A stretch of 64,000 bases of DNA from JAGVSZ01 sp963747775 (GTDB lineage: Bacteria > Pseudomonadota > Gammaproteobacteria > Burkholderiales > SG8-39). The translations under genes and the position numbers were made by a program. This document shows positions 20,601 through 28,506 of this stretch, piece by piece (position 1 is the first letter of the stretch; every line of letters begins with the position of its first letter). Where the stretch lies: contig CAVVGT010000003.1 of assembly GCA_963747775.1 (NCBI GenBank), forward strand, positions 62,001 through 126,000. Direction: 5' to 3'. A model generated the notes under the pieces. The model did not search any database. It was not told the DNA's origin and saw nothing but the letters and a program-made list of their open reading frames with translations.

Positions 20601-20658
20601 AGTGGGTCGCCGCGATGCCGTGGCGCTCCGCCAGCTGCTCGAGCGCGGTCTCACGCAT
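17656..20658 (-). CDS. treY: Maltooligosyl trehalose synthase TreY (GH13_26)
   Basis: Isomerises the reducing-end glucose pair of maltodextrin from alpha-1,4 to alpha,alpha-1,1, giving maltooligosyl-trehalose for TreZ. At 1000 residues it is at the long end for TreY. Signatures: TYRLQLHRDFGF near the N-terminus, DMVPNHMAV, the nucleophile Asp369 in DGLRIDHPDG, the acid/base Glu412 in VVAEKI, and the late STHDNKRSEDVRAR and GVPDLYQGNE motifs. The start is the ATG at 20658, which overlaps the treZ stop by 8 bases (atgcgtga), so translation is coupled. About 70 N-terminal residues precede the usual family start, and their sequence is Arg/Ser-rich. Confidence 0.95.
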   Translation of the reverse strand: MRETALEQLAERHGIAATHSDVRGRTRRPSSSAIVPRATYRLQLHRDFGFAQATELVPYLSALGVSHVYCSPYLRARPGSRHGYDIVDHGALNPEIGSDADFECFCATLARHGMGQILDMVPNHMAVMGADNAWWMDVLENGPASAYADWFDIDWSPLDPELAGKVLVPVLAGHYGEVLERGELVLEYEAQAGSFAVRYHEHRFPLDPREYPTVLERAAAAIESGGVDADTRGAFERLIAAFRHLPPRILTAPAAVAERAREKEAHKAALARLVRGHPALAAALERTVRRFNGSAGESASFDLLDVLLDAQAYRLAYWRVAADEINYRRFFDINDLAALRMENDAAFEATHRFVLGLAATGRVDGLRIDHPDGLHDPARYFRGLQERYAERAGIDRAALDSARPRPLYVVAEKIIAPHEQVPENWSVHGTTGYRFANVVNGILVDTAARSRVDRTWRAFVREEALDCDEAAYRGKRAILRGALAGQLTVAANRLLALARATRHTRDYTANALRQALAEVVACFPVYRTYLAERATPQDRRHVDWAIGRAKRRSLAADASIFDFVRAALLAQPPAGAAASLGAAYRAFAMGFQQLTAPVSAKGVEDTSFYVFNRLISLNDVGGDPDHFGMTISAFHGAAADRAAKWPHTMLATSTHDNKRSEDVRARIDVIAELPALWRLAVRRWSRMNRSKRRMLRRRPMPSRNDEYLLYQTLVGSFPVGALDAAAIAAYRERIQAFMLKAVREAKVHTSWITPDAEYEAAVSGFVEALLARVDGDLFLDDFRAQLPTFAWFGLLNSISMTLLKFTSPGVPDLYQGNELLDFSLVDPDNRRPVDYAVRRAVLDRLQDIAAGPAATLRDRLRALFEIPHEGRAKLWVIMRALQLRREQPDLFAHGDYHPIALEGARSYHAVAYARRLGSRGIVAIVGRLFASLGPATGVAPLGASAWGDTTASLAFLPAGAALANVLTGETVITEGGALPLSRAFAHFPGALLVYDTADPR

Positions 20659-22471
20659 CGATCGATTCCAGCGTCCACAGGACCGACCACGGCGCGAATC
20701 CATCGCCGGGCGGCCCGCTCGCGTAGATCGCCGCGCCGGGTGGCCGCACCGTGTCGGCGGGAAAGGCCGACAGGTTTGCCGCGAGATGCAGCCGCGCGCC
20801 ACCCCCGAGCGTCCAGTGCACGGCGAGCGCGCCGGGCGGTGCGCACTCGAACGTTCCGCCGCTCTTCATTCCGGCAAGCCGCGGGACGACGTGTTTGCGA
20901 CGCAGCGCGAGGAGGGCGCGGCAGAACTCCAGCCACTCGCGGTGGGGACTCCGTTCGGTCTCGCTCCACACCAGGCGGGAGCGCTCGAATGTCGCGCGGT
21001 CATTCGGATCGGGAATGGCCGCGCGCACCGCGGCGTCGGCGAAGCGCGCAAAGCGCCCGAACTCTTCGCGTCGCCCGCGCGTCACGGCGGCGGCGAGATC
21101 GGGTCCGAAATCGCAGAAATAGAGAAACGGCGTGCCGGCCAGAAACTCCTCGCCCATGAAGAGGAGCGGCACCGACGGCGCGAGCAGCACGCACGCCGTT
21201 GCCGCGGCGTGCGCCTGGGGCGCGGCGATCGCGCCGATCCGCTCACCAAAGGCGCGGTTGCCGACCTGGTCGTGCGTCTGGAGGAAGTCCACGAATGCGG
21301 TCGCCGGCAGGTGGGCGCTCGGCTCCCCGCGTGCGCCGCCGCCGCGATACGCCGAGCTCTCGCCTTGAAAGGCGAAGCCTTCGGCGAGCGCGCGGCCAAG
21401 CCGCCACACGGGCCGGTCCGCGTAGTCCGCGTAGTACCCGTCGCGCTCGCCGGCGACGAGCCTGTGCAAGGCGTGGTGCGCGTCGTCGTTCCACTGCGCG
21501 CTGGCGAGGAGCGGCGCCTGCCGCGCGTCGCGAACGAGATAGCGCGCTTCGTTCCGATCGTTCTCGAGCACGAGGTGAACATGGCGCTCGCGTCCCGGCC
21601 CGTCGCGCACCGCGCGCGCGACCGCTGCGACGATGTCCGGATCGCGCTCGTCCACAATCGCGTGCACCGCGTCAAGGCGCAGCCCGTCAAAGTGGTACTC
21701 CTCGAGCCAGTAGAGCGCGTTGTGAACGAAGAACTCGCGCACGGTGCGCGCGTCCTCGGCGTCGAAGTTGATGGCAGGGCCCCAGGGCGTCCGATGGCGT
21801 GCGCTGAAGAACTGCGGCGCGTAGATGTGCAGGTAATTGCCTTCCGGACCGAGATGGTTGTAGACGACATCCAGAAAGACCATCAGCGCGCGCGCGTGCG
21901 CCGCGGCGATGAGCGTTTTGAGGTCCTCGGGCGTGCCGTACGTGCTCTCGGGCGCGAAGGGCAGCACGCCGTCGTAGCCCCAGTTGCGCTGCCCGGCGAA
22001 CTCGGCGAGCGGCATCATCTCGATGGCGGTGACGCCGAGCGCGGCGAGATGGTCGAGCCGTTCGATGGCGGCCGCGAACGTCCCTGCCGGGGTGAACGTC
22101 CCGATGTGCAGCTCGTAGATCACCGCCTCTTCCCATGGCCGGCCACGCCAACCGGCGTCGGGCCAGTCGAAGGCGAGCGGGTCCACCACCATGCTCGGCG
22201 CGTGCACGTCGTCCGGGTTGCAGCGCGATGCCGGGTCGGGAACCGGGGGGTGATCGCCGACGCGGAACGCGTAACGCGCGCCGGCGCCGCAGCGCGGAAC
22301 GACCGCCTCGTGCCAGCCGTCCTCGAGCGCGGTCATCGGGAGCGCGGCGCGGGTGACGTCGCCCGCGAGTTCGAGCGCGACGCGCTCGGCCGCCGGCGCC
22401 CATAAACGGAAGCGCGTTGCGCCGTCGAGCGCGCGAGTGGCCCCAAAAGGCATCGTGTGTTGCCGCCTCAT
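20651..22471 (-). CDS. treZ: Malto-oligosyltrehalose trehalohydrolase TreZ (GH13_10)
   Basis: Releases trehalose from the TreY product. About 606 residues: N-terminal early-set domain (RFRLWAPAAERVAL), then the barrel with LDVVYNHLGPEGNYL. Catalytic residues are Asp267 in DGLRLDAVHAI, Glu303 in the TreZ-typical ENDRNEA, and Asp401 in THDQVGNRA. The FMGEEF motif follows. Start at the ATG at 22471, whose first bases overlap the stop of the channel gene (ATGA); a second in-frame ATG at 22453 begins closer to the conserved region. Its 3' end overlaps treY by 8 bases, so both are in one coupled operon. Confidence 0.95.
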   Translation of the reverse strand: MRRQHTMPFGATRALDGATRFRLWAPAAERVALELAGDVTRAALPMTALEDGWHEAVVPRCGAGARYAFRVGDHPPVPDPASRCNPDDVHAPSMVVDPLAFDWPDAGWRGRPWEEAVIYELHIGTFTPAGTFAAAIERLDHLAALGVTAIEMMPLAEFAGQRNWGYDGVLPFAPESTYGTPEDLKTLIAAAHARALMVFLDVVYNHLGPEGNYLHIYAPQFFSARHRTPWGPAINFDAEDARTVREFFVHNALYWLEEYHFDGLRLDAVHAIVDERDPDIVAAVARAVRDGPGRERHVHLVLENDRNEARYLVRDARQAPLLASAQWNDDAHHALHRLVAGERDGYYADYADRPVWRLGRALAEGFAFQGESSAYRGGGARGEPSAHLPATAFVDFLQTHDQVGNRAFGERIGAIAAPQAHAAATACVLLAPSVPLLFMGEEFLAGTPFLYFCDFGPDLAAAVTRGRREEFGRFARFADAAVRAAIPDPNDRATFERSRLVWSETERSPHREWLEFCRALLALRRKHVVPRLAGMKSGGTFECAPPGALAVHWTLGGGARLHLAANLSAFPADTVRPPGAAIYASGPPGDGFAPWSVLWTLESIDA

Positions 22472-23157
22472 CGTCGCTCGTCGTCCTTCCGGCGAGGCCG
22501 CGGCCACCAGCGCTCGAGCCAGGCCGCCGCCCAATGCTGGCCGCCGAGTCCGAAGGCGAGCGCGAGCCCCAGGACTACGCCGCCGAGGATGATGAGGAAG
22601 CTCAGCCGCACGACGTTGCCCCCGATGTCCATCTGATCGAGGACGATGAGGACGACGAACGCGAGCACCGCGTAACGCGCGATGCGCGCGAGCAGGTCCG
22701 CGTCCTGGATCCCGACGCTGCGGCAATAAGCGAGAACGGTGTGGCCGACGAAACGAGCAAAGTAGGCGCCGAACGCGAGGATGACGAGCGCGAGGATCAC
22801 CTTCGGCACGAACCGCACGAGCTCGCGCAGCAGGTCGGTGATGTAGGTGAGCCCGAGGCCGTTGAACGCGATGATCAGCGCGGCCAGGATCACCAGCCAG
22901 TAGACGAGCAGTCCGAGGATCTCGGTGGTGTCGCTGCGCACGCCGCCCTGCCGGACGAAGCCGTCCAGGCCCGCCCGCTCGGTGAGGACGTGAAAGTTGA
23001 TTGCGCGCAGCCCGCGCACGACGGCGAAGCGGGCGACCTTCGCGCCGAGCCAGCCGACCCCCAGCACGACGACCGCGAGCACTAGCCGCGGCACGAATGC
23101 GCCGATCTGCACCAGCACCGCGCGGACCGGTTCGATGAGCATGTCGAGCTGTTCCAT
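22468..23157 (-). CDS. Mechanosensitive-channel-like membrane protein (TM-helix repeat type)
   Basis: A 229-residue protein with four predicted membrane segments. The first (about 20-40) is followed by a Gly-spaced helix (VLGVGWLGAK), then LVYWLVILAALIIAFNGLGL, an amphipathic segment FVPKVILALVILAFGAYFARFVGH and a final IILGGVVLGLALAFGLGGQ. This is the repeated TM-helix pattern of conserved small mechanosensitive-channel-like proteins; the large MscS beta domain is absent. It lies inside the trehalose operon with ATGA overlaps on both sides (treS stop at 23157, treZ start at 22471), so it is translationally coupled to osmolyte synthesis. The start is the ATG at 23157. A role in osmotic response is inference. 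Confidence 0.85.
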   Translation of the reverse strand: MEQLDMLIEPVRAVLVQIGAFVPRLVLAVVVLGVGWLGAKVARFAVVRGLRAINFHVLTERAGLDGFVRQGGVRSDTTEILGLLVYWLVILAALIIAFNGLGLTYITDLLRELVRFVPKVILALVILAFGAYFARFVGHTVLAYCRSVGIQDADLLARIARYAVLAFVVLIVLDQMDIGGNVVRLSFLIILGGVVLGLALAFGLGGQHWAAAWLERWWPRPRRKDDERR

Positions 23158-26100
23158 CAGGCCTCCTGGGCGGGATGCGCGAGCGCGCGCAGAGCGCCGA
23201 GCGGAATGCGCGCCCAGTCCGGCCGGTTCGCGAGCTCGTAGCGCAACTCGTAGATCGCCTTCTCGAGCTCGGCGAGCGCGACGAGTCCGCGCACCGCGTC
23301 GTACGACGGGTACAGGCCGGCGGCGACCGCGCTGGCGTCGTAGGCGGCGAGATACGCGCGGCGCGCTTCGGCCGCCCACGCCGCGGCGGCAGGCGCGAGT
23401 GCGGCGAGGTCCCGGTCGGTGCGCGCGGCGCGGCGCAAGGCGGCCCACCGGGCGTAGTCGAACGAGCGCAGCATGCCGGCCACGTCGCGCAGCGGCGAGT
23501 GCTTTGCGCGGCGCTCGTCGAGCGCGCGCGCCGGCTCGCCTTCGAAATCGGTGATCACGAAATCGTTCTGCCGGATCAGCACCTGCCCGAGGTGGAAGTC
23601 GCCGTGGCAGCGCTGCCGGTGGAGCCCCTCGGCCGGCGCTGCGCAGGCGTCGATGCGCGCGAGCAGGGCCTCGCGCGCCGCAACGAGCGCAAGCGCGCTC
23701 TCCTGGTCGGTGGCCGGAAGCGTGCTGCGCCCGCTTTCGAGCCCCTCGAGCTCGGCGGCGGCCGCCGCCCGCACGCGCCGCTTCCACTCCGCGAAGTCCG
23801 CTGGGGAGAACGGCTCCGGGTCGAACGCCGGGTCGCCCGTGCGCGTCGCAAGCGCGCGATGCAGTTCGGCGGTGCGCAAGCCGAGCGTGCGCACGAGCGC
23901 GAGGTAGACGCCGTGGACGTCCGGCGGCGCGGGGTCGGTCGCGGTGCGCCGGCCGTCGAGGAAACGCTCGACGTAGCCAAGCGTGTAGTCCCAGCCGTCA
24001 CCTTCATTCGGCACGTAGGCCTGGAGCAGCGCGAGCGTGGTCAACGTCCCGTCCGCCGCCGCGTGCTCGACCGCGCCCGCGACCGCCACCGCGTGCGGAA
24101 AGCGCACCACCTCGGTCAGGAAGCGTCCGATCTCCAGCTCCGGGTTCACCCCGGTGCGCAGCCGCCGGTAAATCTTGAGGAAGAGCCGGTCGCCAATCGT
24201 GACGACGCTGTTGCTCGTCTGTGCCGGCGGCCGTGCGACCGCGAGCGTCGCGGTGCCGCCGCCGGCCAGCTCGGTGAAGGCGCCCGTCGGCATGAATCGC
24301 ACCGTGCCCTGCGCGGTCGCGACCGAGTCGCCTGCACCGATCGCTGCCACCGCCGCGCGTGCGAACCCCTCGTCCGCGATGGCGTCGGCCAGCACGCCGA
24401 CGGCCGCCTGCTGGCGCACCTTGGCCAGCGTGGCGGGCGCAAGGCCCCGTCCGCCCGCCTCCTCGGCGTCCTCCCAGACAAGTGCGAGCGGGAGGAAGTA
24501 CCGGGCCGGCTCGTGCGCGCCCTCGAGGTCGAACTGCGCAAGCAGCCAGCTGCGCCCCGCGGTCTCCCAGAGGACGTGGTCCGCAAGGCGCGCGCGCGCG
24601 GGCTTGTCGCCCTTGCCCGCATACCAGCGCTGCGCCTCGAGGTATCGCGGCACGATCTCCTGCTCGAGTTGCGCGCGCACGCGCTCGGCCATGCCGATGC
24701 GCCAGGGCACCACGCGATCGCGAAAGAAGCTGGTCCAGCCGTCGAACAGCACCAGCACGGGCAGGTCGTCGCGGAGCACGCGCTCCTCGTGCCAATGCGG
24801 TGCTTCGACCTGCTCGGCGGACGCCAGCCGGAACCAGTAGAAGCCGTGTGCGGGGAGGGTGATGAAGTACGGCAGCTCCCCCACCGGCGGGAACGCGGTG
24901 CGCCCGAGCATCTCGACCGGCACGCGCCCGCGGAAGCGTGCGAGGTCAAGCTCGGCCGGCTGCGCCGACCGCGCGAGGTTCGCGATGCACAGGATCGCCT
25001 CGTCGCCGTACTCGCGCAGATACGCGAGCACCTTGCGGTTGCCGGGCCGCAGGAACGTGAGCTTGCCGCGACCGAACGCCTGCGAGCTCCGGCGCACCGC
25101 GAGGATGCGCTTCATCCAGTTGAGGAGCGACGAAGCGTCGCGCGCCTGGGACTCGACGTTGACCGCTTCGTAGCCGTAGATCGCGTCCATGATCGGCGGC
25201 AGGTACAGACGCTGCGGGTCGGCGCGCGAGAAGCCGGCGTTGCGATCCGGGCTCCACTGCATCGGCGTGCGCACGCCATTGCGGTCGCCGGCGAAAATGT
25301 TGTCGCCCATGCCGATCTCGTCGCCATAATAGATGATCGGCGAGCCCGGCATCGTGAGGAGCAGGCTGTTCATGAGCTCGATGCGCGCGCGATCGTTTTC
25401 CATGAGCGGGGCGAGCCGCCGCCGGATGCCGAGGTTGATCCGTGCCTGCGGATCGAACGCGTACATGCGGTACATGTAGTCGCGCTCCTTGTTCGTGACC
25501 ATCTCGAGCGTCAGCTCGTCGTGGTTGCGCAGGAAGATCGCCCACTGCGCGGTGGCGGGGATCTCCGGGGTCTGCTGCATGATTTCCACGACGGGGTGGC
25601 GATCCTCTTGCGCGATCGCCATGTACATCCGCGGCATCAGCGGGAAGTGGTACGCCATGTGACACTCGTCGCCCTCGCCGAAGTACTCGCGCACGTCCTC
25701 CGGCCACTGGTTGGCCTCGGCGAGCAGCAGGCGGTTGCGATAGTTCGCGTCGAGCAGGGCGCGGACGCGCTTGATGACCGCGTGCGTCTCGGGCAGGTTC
25801 TCGTTGCTGGTGCCCTCGCGCTCGCAGAGGTACGGAATAGCGTCGAGGCGGAATCCGTCCACCCCCATGTCGAGCCAGAAGCGCATCGCTCGGAACAGCG
25901 CCTTCGGCACCTGCGGGTTGGCGAAGTTGAGATCGGGCTGGTGGCTGAAGAAACGGTGCCAGTAGTGGCTCTTCGCCACCGGATCCCACGCCCAGTTGGA
26001 GGTCTCGGTATCGGTGAAGATAATCCGCGTGCCGGCGTAGCGATTGGGATCGTCGCTCCAGACGTAGTAGTCGCGCTTCGGCGAGCCCGGCGGCGCCCGC

Positions 26101-26504
26101 CGCGCCGCCTGGAACCAGGCGTGCTGGTCGGAGGTGTGATTGATGACCAGCTCGGTGATCACGCGCAGGCCGCGCCGGTGCGCCTCGCGCATGAAGATCC
26201 GGAAGTCCTGCCGCGTGCCGTAGTGCGGATGAACGTTGTGGTAGTCGGCCACGTCGTAGCCGTCATCCTTGAGCGGCGAGGGATAGAAGGGCAGCAGCCA
26301 GACCGTGTTGACCCCGAGATCCTTGACGTAGTCGAGCCGGCTGGTGAGACCGCGGAAGTCGCCGATGCCGTCGTCGTTGGAGTCGGCGAACGCCTTGACG
26401 TGCAGCTGATAGATGACCGCGTCCCGGTACCACAGCGGGTCGTCCGCCGGCGCTTCCGCCGCGGGCTCGATCGCCGGGCGCGCGCTGTCGATTTCGCGTT
26501 TCAT
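23157..26504 (-). CDS. treS: Trehalose synthase fused to maltokinase (TreS-Mak)
   Basis: A 1115-residue bifunctional protein. Residues about 30-570 are TreS (GH13_16), which interconverts maltose and trehalose: VINHTSDQHAWFQ, nucleophile Asp221 in DGFRLDAIPYL, acid/base Glu263 in LAEANQWP and Asp329 in NHDELTLE. From about residue 610 it becomes maltokinase (LEAQRWYAGKGDK start, LKIYRR, kinase catalytic loop HGDFHLGQVL with Asp969, and TDFEGEPARALDER). Mak phosphorylates maltose to maltose-1-phosphate, the substrate of GlgE encoded just upstream. The start is the ATG at 26504, 10 bases after glgE; the open frame beyond it is antisense-like. Its stop overlaps the next gene (ATGA). Confidence 0.95.
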   Translation of the reverse strand: MKREIDSARPAIEPAAEAPADDPLWYRDAVIYQLHVKAFADSNDDGIGDFRGLTSRLDYVKDLGVNTVWLLPFYPSPLKDDGYDVADYHNVHPHYGTRQDFRIFMREAHRRGLRVITELVINHTSDQHAWFQAARRAPPGSPKRDYYVWSDDPNRYAGTRIIFTDTETSNWAWDPVAKSHYWHRFFSHQPDLNFANPQVPKALFRAMRFWLDMGVDGFRLDAIPYLCEREGTSNENLPETHAVIKRVRALLDANYRNRLLLAEANQWPEDVREYFGEGDECHMAYHFPLMPRMYMAIAQEDRHPVVEIMQQTPEIPATAQWAIFLRNHDELTLEMVTNKERDYMYRMYAFDPQARINLGIRRRLAPLMENDRARIELMNSLLLTMPGSPIIYYGDEIGMGDNIFAGDRNGVRTPMQWSPDRNAGFSRADPQRLYLPPIMDAIYGYEAVNVESQARDASSLLNWMKRILAVRRSSQAFGRGKLTFLRPGNRKVLAYLREYGDEAILCIANLARSAQPAELDLARFRGRVPVEMLGRTAFPPVGELPYFITLPAHGFYWFRLASAEQVEAPHWHEERVLRDDLPVLVLFDGWTSFFRDRVVPWRIGMAERVRAQLEQEIVPRYLEAQRWYAGKGDKPARARLADHVLWETAGRSWLLAQFDLEGAHEPARYFLPLALVWEDAEEAGGRGLAPATLAKVRQQAAVGVLADAIADEGFARAAVAAIGAGDSVATAQGTVRFMPTGAFTELAGGGTATLAVARPPAQTSNSVVTIGDRLFLKIYRRLRTGVNPELEIGRFLTEVVRFPHAVAVAGAVEHAAADGTLTTLALLQAYVPNEGDGWDYTLGYVERFLDGRRTATDPAPPDVHGVYLALVRTLGLRTAELHRALATRTGDPAFDPEPFSPADFAEWKRRVRAAAAAELEGLESGRSTLPATDQESALALVAAREALLARIDACAAPAEGLHRQRCHGDFHLGQVLIRQNDFVITDFEGEPARALDERRAKHSPLRDVAGMLRSFDYARWAALRRAARTDRDLAALAPAAAAWAAEARRAYLAAYDASAVAAGLYPSYDAVRGLVALAELEKAIYELRYELANRPDWARIPLGALRALAHPAQEA

Positions 26505-26514
26505 CCGGCCGCCG

Positions 26515-28506
26515 CTACAGGAAATAGTCGAAGTCGCGCTCGGTGCGCACGCGCCGCCGCAGGACGAAGAGATGCGCGGGCGCGCGCGCCGGGTCGAGCC
26601 GGACAAAGTTGCGCGGGCCGCTCCACAGGTAGCGCGCGCCGGTGAGCAGCTCGTGCATCTGATAGGGCGCGCGCGGGTCCACGCCAAGCGCGTCGAGGTC
26701 CAGCTCGACCCAGCCGCTCTGCACGTGATGGGGGTCGAGGTTCACCACCGCGAGCACGGTGTTCTCGGGTTCCGGCACGCTCTTTAGATAGGCGATGAGC
26801 TGCTCGTTATCAACCGGCACGAACCGCAGCGAGGCGTCGCTGTGCAGCGCCGGGTTCTCCCGACGGGCGCGGTTGACGCGCCCGATGAAGGCCGCGAGGC
26901 TGTCGGCCCGGTCGAGGTCCCAGCTGCGCAGCTGATACTTCTCCGAGTCGAGGTATTCCTCGCTCCCGGGCTCCCGGGGCACCCGCTCAGCGAGCTCGAA
27001 CGCGGGACCATAGATGCCGTAGCTCGCGGCGAGCGTGGCGGCGAGCACCAGCCGTGCCATGAACGCGGGCCGGCCCCCGAATTGGAGATACTCGGTGAGG
27101 ATGTCGGGCGTGTTGGGCCAGGCGTTGGGCCGGAAGTAGTCGCGTCCCGGACCGTGCGCCAGTTCGGTGAAGTAGTCGGTGAGCTCGCGCTTGGTGTTGC
27201 GCCACGCGAAGTACGTGTACGACTGGGTGAATCCGAGCTTGGCCAGCCGGTGCATCACCCTGGGGCGGGTGAACGCCTCGGCGAGGAAGATCACCTCGGG
27301 ATGCGTGCGCTTGATCTCGGCGATCGCCCACTCCCAGAAGCCGAATGTCTTCGTGTGCGGGTTGTCGACGCGGAAGATGGCGACGCCTTCGCCGATCCAG
27401 AAATCGAGGATGCTCATCAGCTCGTGCCAGAGTCCGCGCCAGTCGGCGGACTCGAAGTCGAACGGATAGATGTCCTGGTATTTCTTCGGCGGGTTCTCGG
27501 CGTACTGCACCGAGCCGTCCGGCCGGCGCCGGAACCATTCCGGGTGCGCCGTGACGTACGGGTGGTCGGGCGAGCATTGAAAGGCGATGTCGAGCGCGAT
27601 GGCGAGGCCGTGCTCGCGCGCCTTTGCCACGAGCCGCCTGAAATCGGCGAGCGTGCCGAGCTGCGGGTGGACGGCCTTGTGGCCCCCTTCGGCCGCCCCG
27701 ATCGCCCACGGGCTGCCCACGTCGTCGTCAGTCGCGGTGAGCGCGTTGTTCCGGCCCTTGCGATAGGTGCGGCCGATCGGGTGAATCGGCGGCAGGTACA
27801 GCACGTCGAAGCCCATTGCGGCGACATGGCCGAGACGTGCCTCGCAATCGCGGAAGCTGCCGTGGCGGCCGGGCTCGGCGGCGGTGGAGCGCGGGAAGAG
27901 CTCGTACCACGCACCGCAGCGTCCGCGCTCGATGTCCACGACCAGCGGCAGCTCGGGTGACGTGGTGGCGAAGCGTCGATCCGGATGGCGGGCGGCGACG
28001 AGCGCGAGGGCCTCATCCAGACCGAGCGCCTTGAGCTCGGTCGCCGGCCGGTCCTGACGCAGTGCCTGCGCGCGTTCGACCAAGGCACCGCGTTCCGCGC
28101 CTGCGGCGCGCTCGGCTGCGGCTTCGATCAATGTCGCGCCGATGCGCGCGGCGACTTGGATATCGGCCGGGTCTCCGCGCTGTTGGAGCTCGCGACGCCA
28201 GGAAAGGAAGGCGTCGACCCATGCGGTCACGGCGTAGCGGTAGCGTCCCGGCGCATCGACCACGAAGCTCCCCCGCCAGCGATCGTTGCCGCGCTCGGAC
28301 ATCGGCGCCTCGCGCCAGCCGGTCTCCGCCTCGCGCTGCCACAGCAGGCGCGCGGCGAGCGCATCGTGGCCGTCGGCGAAGCAGTCCGCCTCCACGACGA
28401 CCCGGTCGCCCACGATGCGTTTCGCCGCGAAGCGGCCGCAGTCCACCGCGGGCGCCACGTTCTCGATGACCGCCCGAACGCGACCGTCGACCGCGAGGTC
28501 AGGCAT
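26515..28506 (-). CDS. glgE: Alpha-1,4-glucan:maltose-1-phosphate maltosyltransferase GlgE (GH13_3)
   Basis: Transfers maltosyl units from alpha-maltose-1-phosphate to the non-reducing ends of alpha-1,4-glucans. About 663 residues: N-terminal domain with GDRVVVEADCFADGHD, then the GlgE-typical GAWYELFPRS and the IHPIGRTYRKGRNN loop, the nucleophile Asp381 in FRVDNPHTK and acid/base Glu410 in FLAEAFTRP, spaced by 29 as in characterised GlgE. PKKYQDIYP and the C-terminal YQMHELLTG also match. The ATG at 28506 overlaps the glgB stop by 8 bases. The product feeds branching by GlgB, encoded upstream. Confidence 0.96.
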   Translation of the reverse strand: MPDLAVDGRVRAVIENVAPAVDCGRFAAKRIVGDRVVVEADCFADGHDALAARLLWQREAETGWREAPMSERGNDRWRGSFVVDAPGRYRYAVTAWVDAFLSWRRELQQRGDPADIQVAARIGATLIEAAAERAAGAERGALVERAQALRQDRPATELKALGLDEALALVAARHPDRRFATTSPELPLVVDIERGRCGAWYELFPRSTAAEPGRHGSFRDCEARLGHVAAMGFDVLYLPPIHPIGRTYRKGRNNALTATDDDVGSPWAIGAAEGGHKAVHPQLGTLADFRRLVAKAREHGLAIALDIAFQCSPDHPYVTAHPEWFRRRPDGSVQYAENPPKKYQDIYPFDFESADWRGLWHELMSILDFWIGEGVAIFRVDNPHTKTFGFWEWAIAEIKRTHPEVIFLAEAFTRPRVMHRLAKLGFTQSYTYFAWRNTKRELTDYFTELAHGPGRDYFRPNAWPNTPDILTEYLQFGGRPAFMARLVLAATLAASYGIYGPAFELAERVPREPGSEEYLDSEKYQLRSWDLDRADSLAAFIGRVNRARRENPALHSDASLRFVPVDNEQLIAYLKSVPEPENTVLAVVNLDPHHVQSGWVELDLDALGVDPRAPYQMHELLTGARYLWSGPRNFVRLDPARAPAHLFVLRRRVRTERDFDYFL

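Noticed and set aside
23175..26645. Open frame of over 1150 codons antisense to the treS-maltokinase gene
   Set aside because: Its length is explained by the GC-rich third positions of the real gene opposite; composition is unnatural and no motif is present.
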